Positions 1 through 9,387 of a DNA stretch of 64,000 nt are shown here, in pieces. Source of the DNA: Kitasatospora albolonga (GTDB lineage Bacteria; Actinomycetota; Actinomycetes; Streptomycetales; Streptomycetaceae). The position numbers and the translations under genes were made by a program. The stretch is from assembly GCA_002082585.1 (NCBI GenBank), contig CP020563.1, forward strand, positions 7,868,001 to 7,932,000, written 5' to 3'. How positions within the stretch are numbered: position 1 is the first letter of the stretch; each line of letters opens with the position of its first letter. The notes under the pieces were generated by a model. That model searched no databases. It was not told the DNA's origin and worked only from the letters and a program-made list of their open reading frames with translations.

Positions 1-460
1 CGACGCCCTGGACGAGGGCCAGGAGCACCAGCGCCCCGGCGACGATCCGGAAGCCGAGGACGTCCTTGAGCAGGAGGTACACGGCGGCCGGGACCAGCAC
101 GAAGACCTGGAGGTAGCGGACCAGGCCCGGCAGCGCCGCGGCCGGGTCCGCCGCCGTCACCGTCGCCACGGCGAACCCGAGGGCGGGCAGCCCCAGCACC
201 AGGGCGGCGGCCCCGCCGAGCGGGCGCTGCCGCAGGTACAGCAGCCGCCCCGCACAGACCAGGACGGCGATGGCGGAGGCGATGTCGGCGGGCCCGATCG
301 CCGGTCCGCCCTCGCCGCCCAGGCCGTACGGCAGGGCGGTCAGCAGGACGGTCGCGATCAGCGGCACCAGCGGCCAGCGGCCGCGCCACCCGCCGGAGCC
401 GGGGCGTGCGGCGGTACGGGACGGGGCCCCGGGGGAGGGGGAGGTGAGGGTGGCGGCCAT
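1..460 (-). CDS. Polysaccharide polymerase/O-antigen ligase-like membrane protein, N-terminal part
   Basis: The reading frame starts at ATG 458-460 and runs off the left edge, so only about 153 N-terminal residues are present. A Pro/Ser/Arg-rich cytoplasmic lead of about 28 residues is followed by hydrophobic segments near residues 30-45, 58-75, 84-100 and 115-150, which suggests a polytopic membrane protein. The start lies one base after the stop of the sugar transferase, and GGAGG sits 8 bases upstream inside that gene's end. Position in an exopolysaccharide operon suggests a Wzy/WaaL-like polymerase or ligase; that function is inferred from context and membrane topology, because the diagnostic C-terminal loop is missing. 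Confidence 0.6.
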   Translation of the reverse strand, partial: MAATLTSPSPGAPSRTAARPGSGGWRGRWPLVPLIATVLLTALPYGLGGEGGPAIGPADIASAIAVLVCAGRLLYLRQRPLGGAAALVLGLPALGFAVATVTAADPAAALPGLVRYLQVFVLVPAAVYLLLKDVLGFRIVAGALVLLALVQGV

Positions 461-461
461 G

Positions 462-1942
<1,481 letters not shown>

Positions 1943-1946
<4 letters not shown>

Positions 1947-3118
1947 CGCTCGGTGCGCTTCCTCATCGTGGGGCCGGACAGGGAGACAAGTTCCTGGTAG
2001 AGACCGGCAACCGCCCCCGCGGTCCGTCGGACGTCGAACGCCGCCCGGGCATGGCGCAGGGCCCGGCGGGAGACCGCCTCGCGCAGCGCCGGATCGGTCA
2101 GCAGCGCGGTGAGCGCGGCGGCCAGCGCCGCCGGGTCCTCGGGCGGTACGAGGAGGTGGTCCTCGTCGCCCGGCGCCACGCTCTCCCGCGCCCCGCTGAC
2201 ATCGCTCATCACGACGGCCCGGCCGCAGGCCATCGCCTCCAGCGGGGCCAGCGCCATGCCCTCCCAGCGGGACGGCAGGACGACGACGTCCGCCGCGAGA
2301 ATCCACGGCCGCACATCCCCGCTCGCCCCGGTGAACAGGACACCGGCCGGGGCCGTGCCCTCCAGGCTCGCGCGGTCGGGCCCGTCGCCCACCAGGACCA
2401 GCCGCGCGCCCGGCACCCGCATCCGCCGCCAGGCCGCCAGCAGGACGTCCTGGCCCTTCTGCCGGGTCAGCCTGCCGACGCAGACGACGAGGGGGGCCTG
2501 CGGACCGGTGCCGGCCGGCAGGGGGAGCGAGGCCCGGGCCGCCGTGCGGCCGGTCCGCCCGCCGGGGCGGAAGCGGTCGAGGTCGATGCCATTGGGGATC
2601 ACCGACCAGCGGGCGGAGATTCCCGCCTCCTGGCCGGTGCGCCGCTCGGACTCGCTGACGCACAGGATCTGATCGGCCCAGCGCGCCCCGAACCGCTCCC
2701 AGCCCAGGGCCAGTTCGGCGGTGCGGCCGCGCACCGCCTCGAACGACCAGGCGTGCGGCTGGAACACCGTGGGCACCTTGCCCCGTACGGCGATCCGGCC
2801 TGCGAGCCCGGCCTTGGCGCTGTGCGCGTGCACCACGTGCGGACGGCAGTCGCGGACGATCCGCCGCGCGGCGGCGACCTCCCCGGCCAGCCGGGGCCCG
2901 GGGGCCCGGGTGGCGGACCAGTCCCGGACCCGGGCCCCCGCGGCGGCGGCCCCGGAGGCCAGCGCGCTCCCGGGCGGACAGGCCACCACGGGCCGCAGCC
3001 CGGCGCCGGCCTGGGCCCGGACGAGGTCGGTGACGACCCGGGCCACTCCGCCGTCCACGGGCTGAACCAAATGAAGGACCGTCAATTGTCTTTCTTCGGC
3101 ACGACGCATGTGCAGCAC
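1943..3118 (-). CDS. Glycosyltransferase family 4 protein
   Basis: 391 residues. GT-B fold glycosyltransferase expected to extend the lipid-linked sugar made by the adjacent phosphotransferase. Visible features are VLHLVQPVDGGVARVV near the N terminus (donor/acceptor loop of GT4 enzymes), PNGID, VGRLTRQKG and the C-terminal E-x7-E type region in LPSRWEGMALAPLEAMACGR. I chose GTG 3116-3118 because GAAGAGAG lies 6 bases upstream; an ATG three codons later and a longer frame from 3205 are alternatives. It is the first gene of the minus-strand exopolysaccharide operon and is coupled to the next gene by ATGA. Confidence 0.85.
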
Positions 3119-3400
3119 GTACGGCTCTCTTCGCTCAATCCGGTGAGTAAAGCCGAAGTGCACTTTGGCAGACATGTGGCGAAATCGTGCGCGTGACTCG
3201 CTCATACGACCACGTGAGGATTACCCGCACGATGCCGCTGATCAGGTGGTACGCGTGACCCGTCCGTATCCTGGCAAAGGCAGGGGAATACGGCGCCGAA
3301 AGGGCGTCCGGGGAGAAGTCGCGGCCGAATTCGGGGGCGGTGCGGAGGAATTGATCCGCCCAGGTGTCACCCTGTTCGCCGTATATCCCGGACGGCCGGA

Positions 3401-3435
3401 TGCCGCAGTGGATGGCATCACCATCCACTGCGGCA
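3401..3435. repeat. Perfect 15-bp inverted repeat with 5-nt loop
   Basis: Arms 3401-3415 (TGCCGCAGTGGATGG) and 3421-3435 are exact reverse complements around a CATCA loop. It lies about 285 bases upstream of the glycosyltransferase start and has no T-run on either side. It could be a terminator for transcription from the polyprenyl synthase operon, a protein-binding site or a structured RNA. Confidence 0.7.
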
Positions 3436-3813
3436 CCGGTCCGACGGTCACACAGTTCGCTTTTCGGCGGAGAGGGCCGCCCGGGTGGCCGCGAAGGGGC
3501 GACGTCCTCGGACTTGCGGATCGCGGCCCCCGCCGGGCCGCCGAGGGCCGGGAGGTACAGCTCCCGGCCGGGGGCGTGCGGTTCGCCGGGCGCCCCGGCC
3601 GGACCGTCGTTCCGGAGGTGGACGACAAGCGCCCCGGCCCGGCGGACGGGGCCGCCCACCCGGTCCAGCCGCCGGGACGCGTCGGGCGCGGGGTGGTCAC
3701 CCGCGACGAAGGCCGCCCGGAGACCGACGACGACCGGTGCCTGTACGGGGGCGGGCAGAGGGGGCATACCGGCCCCGGTTTCCGTGAGCGTCCGTCATGG
3801 CGGCCGTCGGTCC

Positions 3814-3898
3814 GGGGCACTTCGGCCGATGGCGCCGGGCATTTCGGCCGACGGCCCGGGCGCTTCAGCCGATGGCGTCGGGCATTTCAGCTGGTCGC
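3814..3898. repeat. Imperfect 21-22-bp minisatellite, about four copies
   Basis: Four tandem units each begin near GGGCAYTTC and continue with RGCCGAYGGC. Their GGG anchors are at 3815, 3837, 3858 and 3880, giving periods of 22, 21 and 22. The array ends 23 bases before the stop of the polyprenyl synthase gene (minus strand), so it lies in that gene's 3' flank. No coding function is evident. Confidence 0.65.
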
Positions 3899-3921
3899 CC
3901 CGGAGCCGCCGTCGGCCCGCG

Positions 3922-4971
3922 TCACCCGGTGCGGTCGACGAGGAAGGGGATCAGGGTGAGCAGGTCCCCGCGTGCGCCCTCGGCGAGCTCCACCCCGTCC
4001 AGGCAGGTGCGGGCCGCCCGCAGATGGTCCCGGGCCTCGGTGACCGCCGCCCGGCGCCCGCTCGCCTCGTCGACCAGCCCGGCCGCCCGGCGCAGCGCCG
4101 CCCCGTCGAGCGGCCCCGCCCCGGTGAGGAGCGCCTCCAGCCGCCGGGCCGCCGGGTGGCCGGAGGCCAGGGCGGCGAGGACCGGGAAGGTCTTCTTGAG
4201 CCGCCGCAGATCGCTGTGGACCGGCTTTCCCGTGAGCTGCGGATCGCCCCAGATGCCCAGCAGGTCGTCCACCGCCTGGAACGCCACGCCCAGATGCCGC
4301 CCCGCCCGGTCCAGCGCCTCGGCCGTGGCCGCCGGAGCCCCGGCCAGCACCGCGCCCAGGGCGGCGGCGCAGCCGAGCAGGGAGCCCGTCTTCTCCGTGG
4401 CCATCGCGCGGTACTCGTGCGGCAGGACCGCCCTGGGCCCGGTCCACGGCCGGGACTCGAAGAGCAGGTCCTGCGCCTGACCGTGCACCAGATCGCCCAG
4501 CGCCGCCGACAGCCGCCGCACCGCCGCGGCGCCGGTGGGCCCGGGGACCTCGGCCAGCGTCCGCACGGCCAGCGCGAACAGGGCGTCCCCCGCCAGGACG
4601 GCGGGCCCGGTGCCGTACGCCTTCCACACGGTCGGACGGCGGCGCCGGGTCTCGTCGCCGTCCATGATGTCGTCGTGGATGAGGGAGAAGGTGTGGACCA
4701 GTTCGACGGCGACCGCCCCGGTGACCCCGTCCAGGCCGCTGCCCCCGGCGGCCTCCGCCCCCAGCACGGCGAGCGCCTGGCGGACCCCCTTGCCCTGCGA
4801 ACCGGGGACCGGTTCGCCGTCGGCCCCGCTCCACCCCAGCGAGAAGGCGGCCGTCTCGGCGTGCCAGGGGTGCAGCCGGCGCACCGACTCCACCAGCGCG
4901 GGCCGGACCAGCTCGCGGCACCGGTCCAGTATCTGCGGCGCGGCCGCCTGACGGGTCGTGGACAGCGTCAT
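3922..4971 (-). CDS. Polyprenyl (geranylgeranyl-type) diphosphate synthase
   Basis: 349 residues, normal for trans-isoprenyl diphosphate synthases. It condenses IPP with allylic diphosphates using Mg2+ held by Asp-rich motifs. The first motif is HDDIMDGDETRRRRPT (about residues 98-113). The second is FQAVDDLLGIWGD, with DDxxG in place of the textbook DDxxD, a pattern common in actinobacterial GGPP synthases. A KKTFPVL lysine motif follows. Chain length cannot be fixed by eye. The start overlaps the stop of the TPR gene (ATGA), so the two are translationally coupled. No terpene cyclase is nearby, so the product may be GGPP for general use or for a distant pathway. Confidence 0.85.
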   Translation of the reverse strand: MTLSTTRQAAAPQILDRCRELVRPALVESVRRLHPWHAETAAFSLGWSGADGEPVPGSQGKGVRQALAVLGAEAAGGSGLDGVTGAVAVELVHTFSLIHDDIMDGDETRRRRPTVWKAYGTGPAVLAGDALFALAVRTLAEVPGPTGAAAVRRLSAALGDLVHGQAQDLLFESRPWTGPRAVLPHEYRAMATEKTGSLLGCAAALGAVLAGAPAATAEALDRAGRHLGVAFQAVDDLLGIWGDPQLTGKPVHSDLRRLKKTFPVLAALASGHPAARRLEALLTGAGPLDGAALRRAAGLVDEASGRRAAVTEARDHLRAARTCLDGVELAEGARGDLLTLIPFLVDRTG

Positions 4972-6104
4972 CGGGCCCGGGCCCCCTCGTGCGCGGTGAC
5001 CGGTCCGGTGCCGGGGGCGACCGCCGACGGGGCCTCCTCGCGGGTGGCGGAGGGAGCGGGGGCGTCGCGCTCCGCGACCGGTGCCACGCCCAGCTCGGCG
5101 TACGCCTTCTCCACCATCTCCCGGGCGTTGAGCAGTCCGATCCGGCTCAGCCTGCCCCGCAGTTCGTCCAGCTCGGCGGCGGTGGCCGCGCGGTCCCGGC
5201 CGAGCCGGGCCCGTGACTTGACCAGGCCGAGCGCCGCCAGCGCCTCGCCCCGGGGCTCGGCCATCGCGCGGAACTCCGCCAGCGCCTGTTCGTAGACCGC
5301 GCGGGCCTCCTCGTACCGCCCGGCGCGGAAGAGCACGTTCGCCCGCATCTTGTGGTTGTAGGCGAGCGCGCTGGAGAGCTTCATCTCCCGGCAGGTGACC
5401 TCGGCCTCGGAGAGCAGGGCGAGTGCGCGTTCCGTCCCGCCGTCCCGGAGGGAAACGATGTCAGCGATGCCGCGCAGGGCCCAGGCCCGGCCCCGCCGGT
5501 CGTCCGCGTCGCCCGCGAGCGACGCCGCCTCCTCGAACATGGCCAGGGCCGAGTCGAGCTGCCCGGTGTTGCGGTGGATCTGCGCGATCCCCTCCAGCGC
5601 CCACACCGTGTGGCGCGCCTCGCCCCGGGCGCGGGCCTCGGCGAGCAGCTGCTCGTGCAGGGTGGCGACGGTCGCGTAATCGCCCTGGATGCGCCCGGTC
5701 TCGGCCAGCCCGGCGAGGGAGTAGCCGCGCGCCACCACGTCCCCGCCCCGCTTGCCCAGCTCGGCGGCGAGCCCCAGCAGCCGGAACGCGAGGCGCAGCG
5801 ACCCCCGTTGGCGCGCCAGCGTCCCCCCGCTCCACAGCGCCCAGGCCATCGCGCCCGTGGCCCCGGCCGAGCGCGCCGCCCGGTAACTCGCCTTCCACGC
5901 CCGGTCGGCCTCCTCGACCTGCCCCAGTCGGCGGTGCGCCTCGGCCACGGCGAGCCCGGTCCGTGCCACCTCCTCCTGGGAGCCGGAGAGTTCGGCCTGT
6001 TTCAGGTGCCGGATGCCTTCGGCCAGTACGTCGGTGAGGGAGGCGTTCACCGACATCTTGGTGAGCGCGCCCTGGTACTCGGGCGCCAGTGCCTTGGTCT
6101 GCAT
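4968..6104 (-). CDS. Tetratricopeptide-repeat protein
   Basis: 378 residues with many degenerate TPR helices from about residue 15 to 330 (for example VARTGLAVAEAHRRLGQVEEADRAW, in successive 34-40-residue units), then an Ala/Pro/Thr-rich tail. No enzyme motif or DNA-binding domain is visible, so it is probably a scaffold or regulator of the coupled polyprenyl synthase. I chose ATG 6102-6104 because GGAAGG is 5 bases upstream; a frame from 6143 would place the operator-like palindrome inside the gene. Expression is likely controlled through the palindrome at 6140-6179. Confidence 0.75.
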   Translation of the reverse strand: MQTKALAPEYQGALTKMSVNASLTDVLAEGIRHLKQAELSGSQEEVARTGLAVAEAHRRLGQVEEADRAWKASYRAARSAGATGAMAWALWSGGTLARQRGSLRLAFRLLGLAAELGKRGGDVVARGYSLAGLAETGRIQGDYATVATLHEQLLAEARARGEARHTVWALEGIAQIHRNTGQLDSALAMFEEAASLAGDADDRRGRAWALRGIADIVSLRDGGTERALALLSEAEVTCREMKLSSALAYNHKMRANVLFRAGRYEEARAVYEQALAEFRAMAEPRGEALAALGLVKSRARLGRDRAATAAELDELRGRLSRIGLLNAREMVEKAYAELGVAPVAERDAPAPSATREEAPSAVAPGTGPVTAHEGARAR

Positions 6105-6139
6105 GGGTGCCTTCCGCGCGATGCCGGACTCGCGCCGAA

Positions 6140-6179
6140 CCAACTATACGCCCAATGTATACATGGAGCGTATAGTTGG
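6140..6179. promoter_or_regulatory. Nested 40-bp palindrome upstream of the TPR/prenyl synthase operon
   Basis: Outer arms CCAACTATACG (6140-6150) and CGTATAGTTGG (6169-6179) are exact inverted repeats. Centred on the same axis is a second perfect palindrome, ATGTATACAT (6155-6164). The site is AT-rich against its surroundings and its near edge is 35 bases from the TPR start codon. Geometry fits a dimeric or tetrameric repressor operator over a promoter (TATAGT on the minus strand could serve as -10). The regulator is not identified. Confidence 0.7.
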
Positions 6180-6363
6180 CCGGTTCTCCGAGCCCGGTAC
6201 AGGTGGGGGCGGACGCCGCTCGTTCCCGGGCGGCGAACCGTTCTGTCAGTGATCAAGACGGCGGCAGGGCGCCGGGGGTTGCTCGCACCGCGCAGGACGT
6301 TCTCCGGAACGTCCCCCGGGCGTAACCGAAGAGAGGTGCGGGTGTGGCCGGACACCCGCGGTG

Positions 6364-6729
6364 TCAGCCGACGCGCGGCGGTTCGTGCAGGCCGAAGGGG
6401 GAGCCCTGGTCGTCGCGGCAGAACCGGAACCGCCCGAACCGGGCGGCCGACCCGTCGTCCTCGCCGGGGCCGGTGTCGGTCACGCTGCCGCCCAGTTCAC
6501 GCACCTGCTCCACCGCCGCGTCCAGATCGTCGACCCGGAAGAAGAGGTACGGCCCGGCCCTCGGATCGCCGCCGTGGACGCCCCCCTGCCCGCTGGGCGT
6601 CCCGATCGCGTAACCGCCCTCGCCCGAGGGGCCCGGCTGGAAGTTCCACCCGAACAGCGCCCCGTAGAACGTCCGGGCCTTCTCGGGATCGTCCACCCCG
6701 AGCTCGAAGAAGGAGATCTCACCGGCCAT
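6364..6729 (-). CDS. VOC-family (glyoxalase/bleomycin-resistance-like) protein
   Basis: 121 residues, a single vicinal-oxygen-chelate module pair. MAGEISFFELGVDDPEKARTFYG and the C-terminal GRFRFCRDDQGSPFGLHEP have the usual beta-alpha-beta-beta-beta spacing. The substrate is unknown; many such Streptomyces proteins are uncharacterised. I chose the ATG at 6727-6729, with AGGTG 7 bases upstream, since residues of the longer frame (to 6798) look non-homologous. It stands alone between the TPR operon and the nuclease. Confidence 0.8.
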   Translation of the reverse strand: MAGEISFFELGVDDPEKARTFYGALFGWNFQPGPSGEGGYAIGTPSGQGGVHGGDPRAGPYLFFRVDDLDAAVEQVRELGGSVTDTGPGEDDGSAARFGRFRFCRDDQGSPFGLHEPPRVG

Positions 6730-6854
6730 CGTGGACACCTGCCGTCTCTTCCGGGCGCCTGCCGTCCCTGCGGGAGCCGCGTGCACGTTCCTTCTCACCG
6801 TACGGCGACGGAACGGCCCGCGCAGCGCCCGCCCGGGCCCGCCGCCGCACGGAG

Positions 6855-7835
6855 TCAGCCGGTATCGCAGCCGATGCCGTCACCGTCCCGGTCGAGGCGG
6901 TGCGGGTCGTCGGGGCCGACCCGCACCGGGCCCGACAGGTCCGAGCAGTCCACGTCGGGGACACCGGCGGGAGGCCCGTCCGGCAGGTCCGGGCGTGCCG
7001 GGGTATCGGGGGCGGGGGAGTCGGGCGGGTCCGGGGGAGGGGCGGAGGTCTTCGGCGGCTCGGGGCAGGCGGTCCACAGACCCGCCCCGGCCTGCCGGGC
7101 GGCGTCCTCGGCCTTGGAGATCCTGGGCCAGTGCTTGTCGTTGGGCGGGTGGAGGTCCGCCTCGGCGTGACCGCTGCGGACGAGGGACTCGTTGACGAAG
7201 GTGCCCTCCTCGTTCCACACGTACAGCAGGTACCGGTCGTAGCGGTCGGTCAGTTCGGTGTCGCGTTCGGCGCGGACACGGCTGCCCGGTGGCAGGAGCT
7301 CGGCCGTGCGGTCGGTGGCGTCATCGGCGAAACAGGCGCCGCGCTCCGGGGCGTCGATCTCCAGGAGACGCACCCGGGCCACGGTGCCCTTCGGCAGGAC
7401 CCCGCCCTCGCCACGCACCTCGAGGGTGTCACCGTCGATGACGCGGAGCACCACCACACCCGGCGGAGCCGCAGCCGTCGAGGGCGGCTTGGGTTTCGTG
7501 GTCGGAGTAGTCGGAGTGGCGTCGGAGGGCTCGGCGGGCGGCTTCGCCGTCGTTGTGGGAGCCGCGGGAGCCGTGGGTGAACCGTCACGCGCTTCGTCGG
7601 ACGGCCGGGCCGTGGAGGTCTCCGACGGCGCGGCCGTACCGGAGGTGCGCTTCTCGCCCCCCTCCAGCAGCGCCCCGAGGCCGCCCAGGCCCAGAAGGAG
7701 GCCGAGGATCAACAGGACCGAGATGATCCACGGATGCTTGAAGCGCTCGGGCTTTTCGGGGCAGCCCGCGCCCGGGCGGGACCGCCAGGGCTGGTTGCGC
7801 CAGGCATGCGGGTCAGGCGGTGGGGAGGGGCACAC
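6855..7835 (-). CDS. Secreted/membrane-anchored thermonuclease-family protein with Excalibur domain
   Basis: 326 residues from GTG 7833-7835, which has GGAGGG 4 bases upstream. A TM helix at about 35-55 (WIISVLLILGLLLGLGGL) is followed by a Pro/Thr/Ser-rich linker to about 125. Next comes a staphylococcal nuclease-like domain (about 126-258) with IDGDT at 133-137, RLLEIDAPE (Arg156, Glu164) and DRYDRYL, matching the catalytic Asp, Arg, Glu, Arg set. The C terminus (about 293-326) is an Excalibur calcium-binding motif, DRDGDGIGC. It probably cleaves DNA/RNA outside the membrane. Confidence 0.85.
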   Translation of the reverse strand: MCPSPPPDPHAWRNQPWRSRPGAGCPEKPERFKHPWIISVLLILGLLLGLGGLGALLEGGEKRTSGTAAPSETSTARPSDEARDGSPTAPAAPTTTAKPPAEPSDATPTTPTTKPKPPSTAAAPPGVVVLRVIDGDTLEVRGEGGVLPKGTVARVRLLEIDAPERGACFADDATDRTAELLPPGSRVRAERDTELTDRYDRYLLYVWNEEGTFVNESLVRSGHAEADLHPPNDKHWPRISKAEDAARQAGAGLWTACPEPPKTSAPPPDPPDSPAPDTPARPDLPDGPPAGVPDVDCSDLSGPVRVGPDDPHRLDRDGDGIGCDTG

Positions 7836-8012
7836 GGAGCCCTCCAGGGGTGTGGAACACGCTGTACCACCAGTACACACCCGCCCCTCCGCGACCGCCT
7901 TCCGGCGAGTTTGCCGGGGGAGACTCCCGGAAGCGGGCGAGCTGCCGTGCGAACACCCCCGTACGGCCGAACAGGAAGGGCGGCGAACCCCCGGCCACGC
8001 TGGAATGGGCGG

Positions 8013-8690
8013 GTGACGGCACCCCCGGACGACTGCCTCGCACGCAACGAGTGGATCTGCGGCGCCTACCTCTCCAGCCGCCGGGAGATCCTCTGGGACG
8101 CTGCCCTCCAGCACCTCCAGCTGACCGCCCTCGCCGTGCTCATCGGGCTCGCGCTCGCCGTCCCGCTCGCCCTCGCCGCCCGCCGCTGGCGCTGGGCGGC
8201 CGGTCCCGTGCTGGGGCTGACGACGATCCTCTACACCATCCCGTCGCTCGCGATGTTCTCGCTGCTGCTGCCGGTGTACGGACTCTCCGCCGCGCTCGTC
8301 GTCACGGGGCTCGTCCTCTACTCACTGACCCTGCTCGTCCGTAACATCCTCGCCGGGCTCCGGGCCGTCCCCGAGGAGACCCGGCAGGCCGCGCGCGGTA
8401 TGGGGTACGGGCCGCTGCGCCTGCTGCTCGCCGTGGAACTCCCGCTCGCCCTGCCCGCCGCCATGGCCGGACTGCGGATCGCCACCGTCTCCGCCGTCTC
8501 CCTCGTCACCGTGGGGGCGATCGTCGGCTACGGCGGCCTCGGCAACCTCATCTACTCCGGGATGAACACCTACTTCAAGGCCCAGGTGCTGACCGCGTCC
8601 GTGCTCTGCGTCGTCATCGCCGTCGCCGCCGACCTGCTCCTCCTGGGAGCACAGCGGCTGCTGACCCCCTGGACGCGGAGGCAGGCATGA
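8013..8690 (+). CDS. Osmoprotectant (glycine betaine/choline-type) ABC transporter permease 1
   Basis: 225 residues, five to six TM helices, with the inner-membrane coupling loop EETRQAARGMGYGPLRLLLAVELPLALPAAMAGLR typical of OpuCB/ProW-type permeases. The start is GTG 8013-8015; a longer in-frame stretch upstream would overlap the divergent nuclease gene. It is the first of three plus-strand genes (permease, permease, binding protein). Its last codons lie in a 16-bp sequence that is repeated just before the second permease. Confidence 0.85.
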   Translation: MTAPPDDCLARNEWICGAYLSSRREILWDAALQHLQLTALAVLIGLALAVPLALAARRWRWAAGPVLGLTTILYTIPSLAMFSLLLPVYGLSAALVVTGLVLYSLTLLVRNILAGLRAVPEETRQAARGMGYGPLRLLLAVELPLALPAAMAGLRIATVSAVSLVTVGAIVGYGGLGNLIYSGMNTYFKAQVLTASVLCVVIAVAADLLLLGAQRLLTPWTRRQA

Positions 8691-8719
8691 GAACGTTCCC
8701 CGGGCGGAGGCAGGCATGA
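8675..8719 (+). repeat. 16-bp duplicated ribosome-binding/start segment creating a 10-codon minicistron
   Basis: GCGGAGGCAGGCATGA occurs at 8675-8690 and again at 8704-8719. Each copy carries GGAGG, ATG and an overlapping TGA. The first copy ends permease 1 and opens an ATG at 8687. That frame reads MRTFPGRRQA and stops at 8717-8719, inside the ATGA that starts permease 2. The peptide's RRQA end copies the C terminus of permease 1. It could couple translation of the two permeases or simply mark a 29-bp tandem duplication. Confidence 0.75.
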
Positions 8720-9387
8720 ACACGCTCTCCGGCACCTGGTCCTGGCTCACCACCGCCACCCACTGGTCCGGCCCCGACGGGATCGGGAACCGGCTCGGCG
8801 AACACCTCTTCCTCACCGTCGTCTGCCTGCTCCTCAGCTGTCTGATCGCCCTGCCCGTCGCCCTGGTCCTCGGCCACCTCGGCAAGGGCGGCGCGCTCGC
8901 CGTCAACATCTCCAACATCGGCCGGGCCGTGCCCACGTTCGCCGTCCTCGTCCTGCTGCTGCTCACCCCCATCGGCACGTACGGCCAGTGGTCGACGATC
9001 ATCGCCCTCGTCCTCTTCGCCGTGCCGCCGCTGCTCACCAACGCCTACGTGGGGATGCGCGAGGTGGACCGGGACGTCGTGCGGGCCGCCCGGGGAATGG
9101 GGATGACCGGCCGTCAGATGCTCTGGAACGTGGAACTGCCGCTGGCCCTCCCGCTCGTCCTCACGGGCGTCCGGATCGCCGCCGTCCAACTGGTCGCCAC
9201 CGCCACCCTCGCCGCCCTGGCCGGTGGCGGGGGACTGGGCCGGATCATCACCGCGGGCTTCAACCTCGCCTCCACCCCGCAGGTGGTGGCCGGGGCGATC
9301 CTGGTGGCGGTCTTCGCCCTCCTCGTCGAGAGCCTCTTCGAGGCGGGGCAGCGGCTGGCGCCCAACTGGGGCAGGGAGGCCGCATGA
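8716..9387 (+). CDS. Osmoprotectant ABC transporter permease 2
   Basis: 223 residues with about five TM helices and the coupling loop DRDVVRAARGMGMTGRQMLWNVELPLALPLVLTGVR, paralogous to permease 1. ATG 8716 has GGAGG 6 bases upstream in the duplicated segment. Two-permease arrangement is typical of OpuB/OpuC-type quaternary-amine importers. The stop overlaps the binding-protein start by ATGA, so translation is coupled. Confidence 0.85.
   Translation: MNTLSGTWSWLTTATHWSGPDGIGNRLGEHLFLTVVCLLLSCLIALPVALVLGHLGKGGALAVNISNIGRAVPTFAVLVLLLLTPIGTYGQWSTIIALVLFAVPPLLTNAYVGMREVDRDVVRAARGMGMTGRQMLWNVELPLALPLVLTGVRIAAVQLVATATLAALAGGGGLGRIITAGFNLASTPQVVAGAILVAVFALLVESLFEAGQRLAPNWGREAA

Larger units (their letters stand above)
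3119..3921. other. 803-base stretch without a convincing gene
   Basis: Upstream of the exopolysaccharide operon and downstream of the polyprenyl synthase. The part next to the glycosyltransferase (about 3119-3480) is less GC-rich and should hold its promoter. Between about 3480 and 3767 the minus strand has an open frame with good third-position GC bias (starts ATG 3767, includes GALVVHLRND), but the bias collapses after about 95 codons. It may be a gene remnant or chance. A long hairpin (3401-3435) and a minisatellite (3814-3898) are listed separately. Confidence 0.5.

Noticed and set aside
3165..3959. 264-residue plus-strand frame in the 3119-3921 gap
   Set aside because: It runs through the hairpin and minisatellite with no codon bias and no motif.
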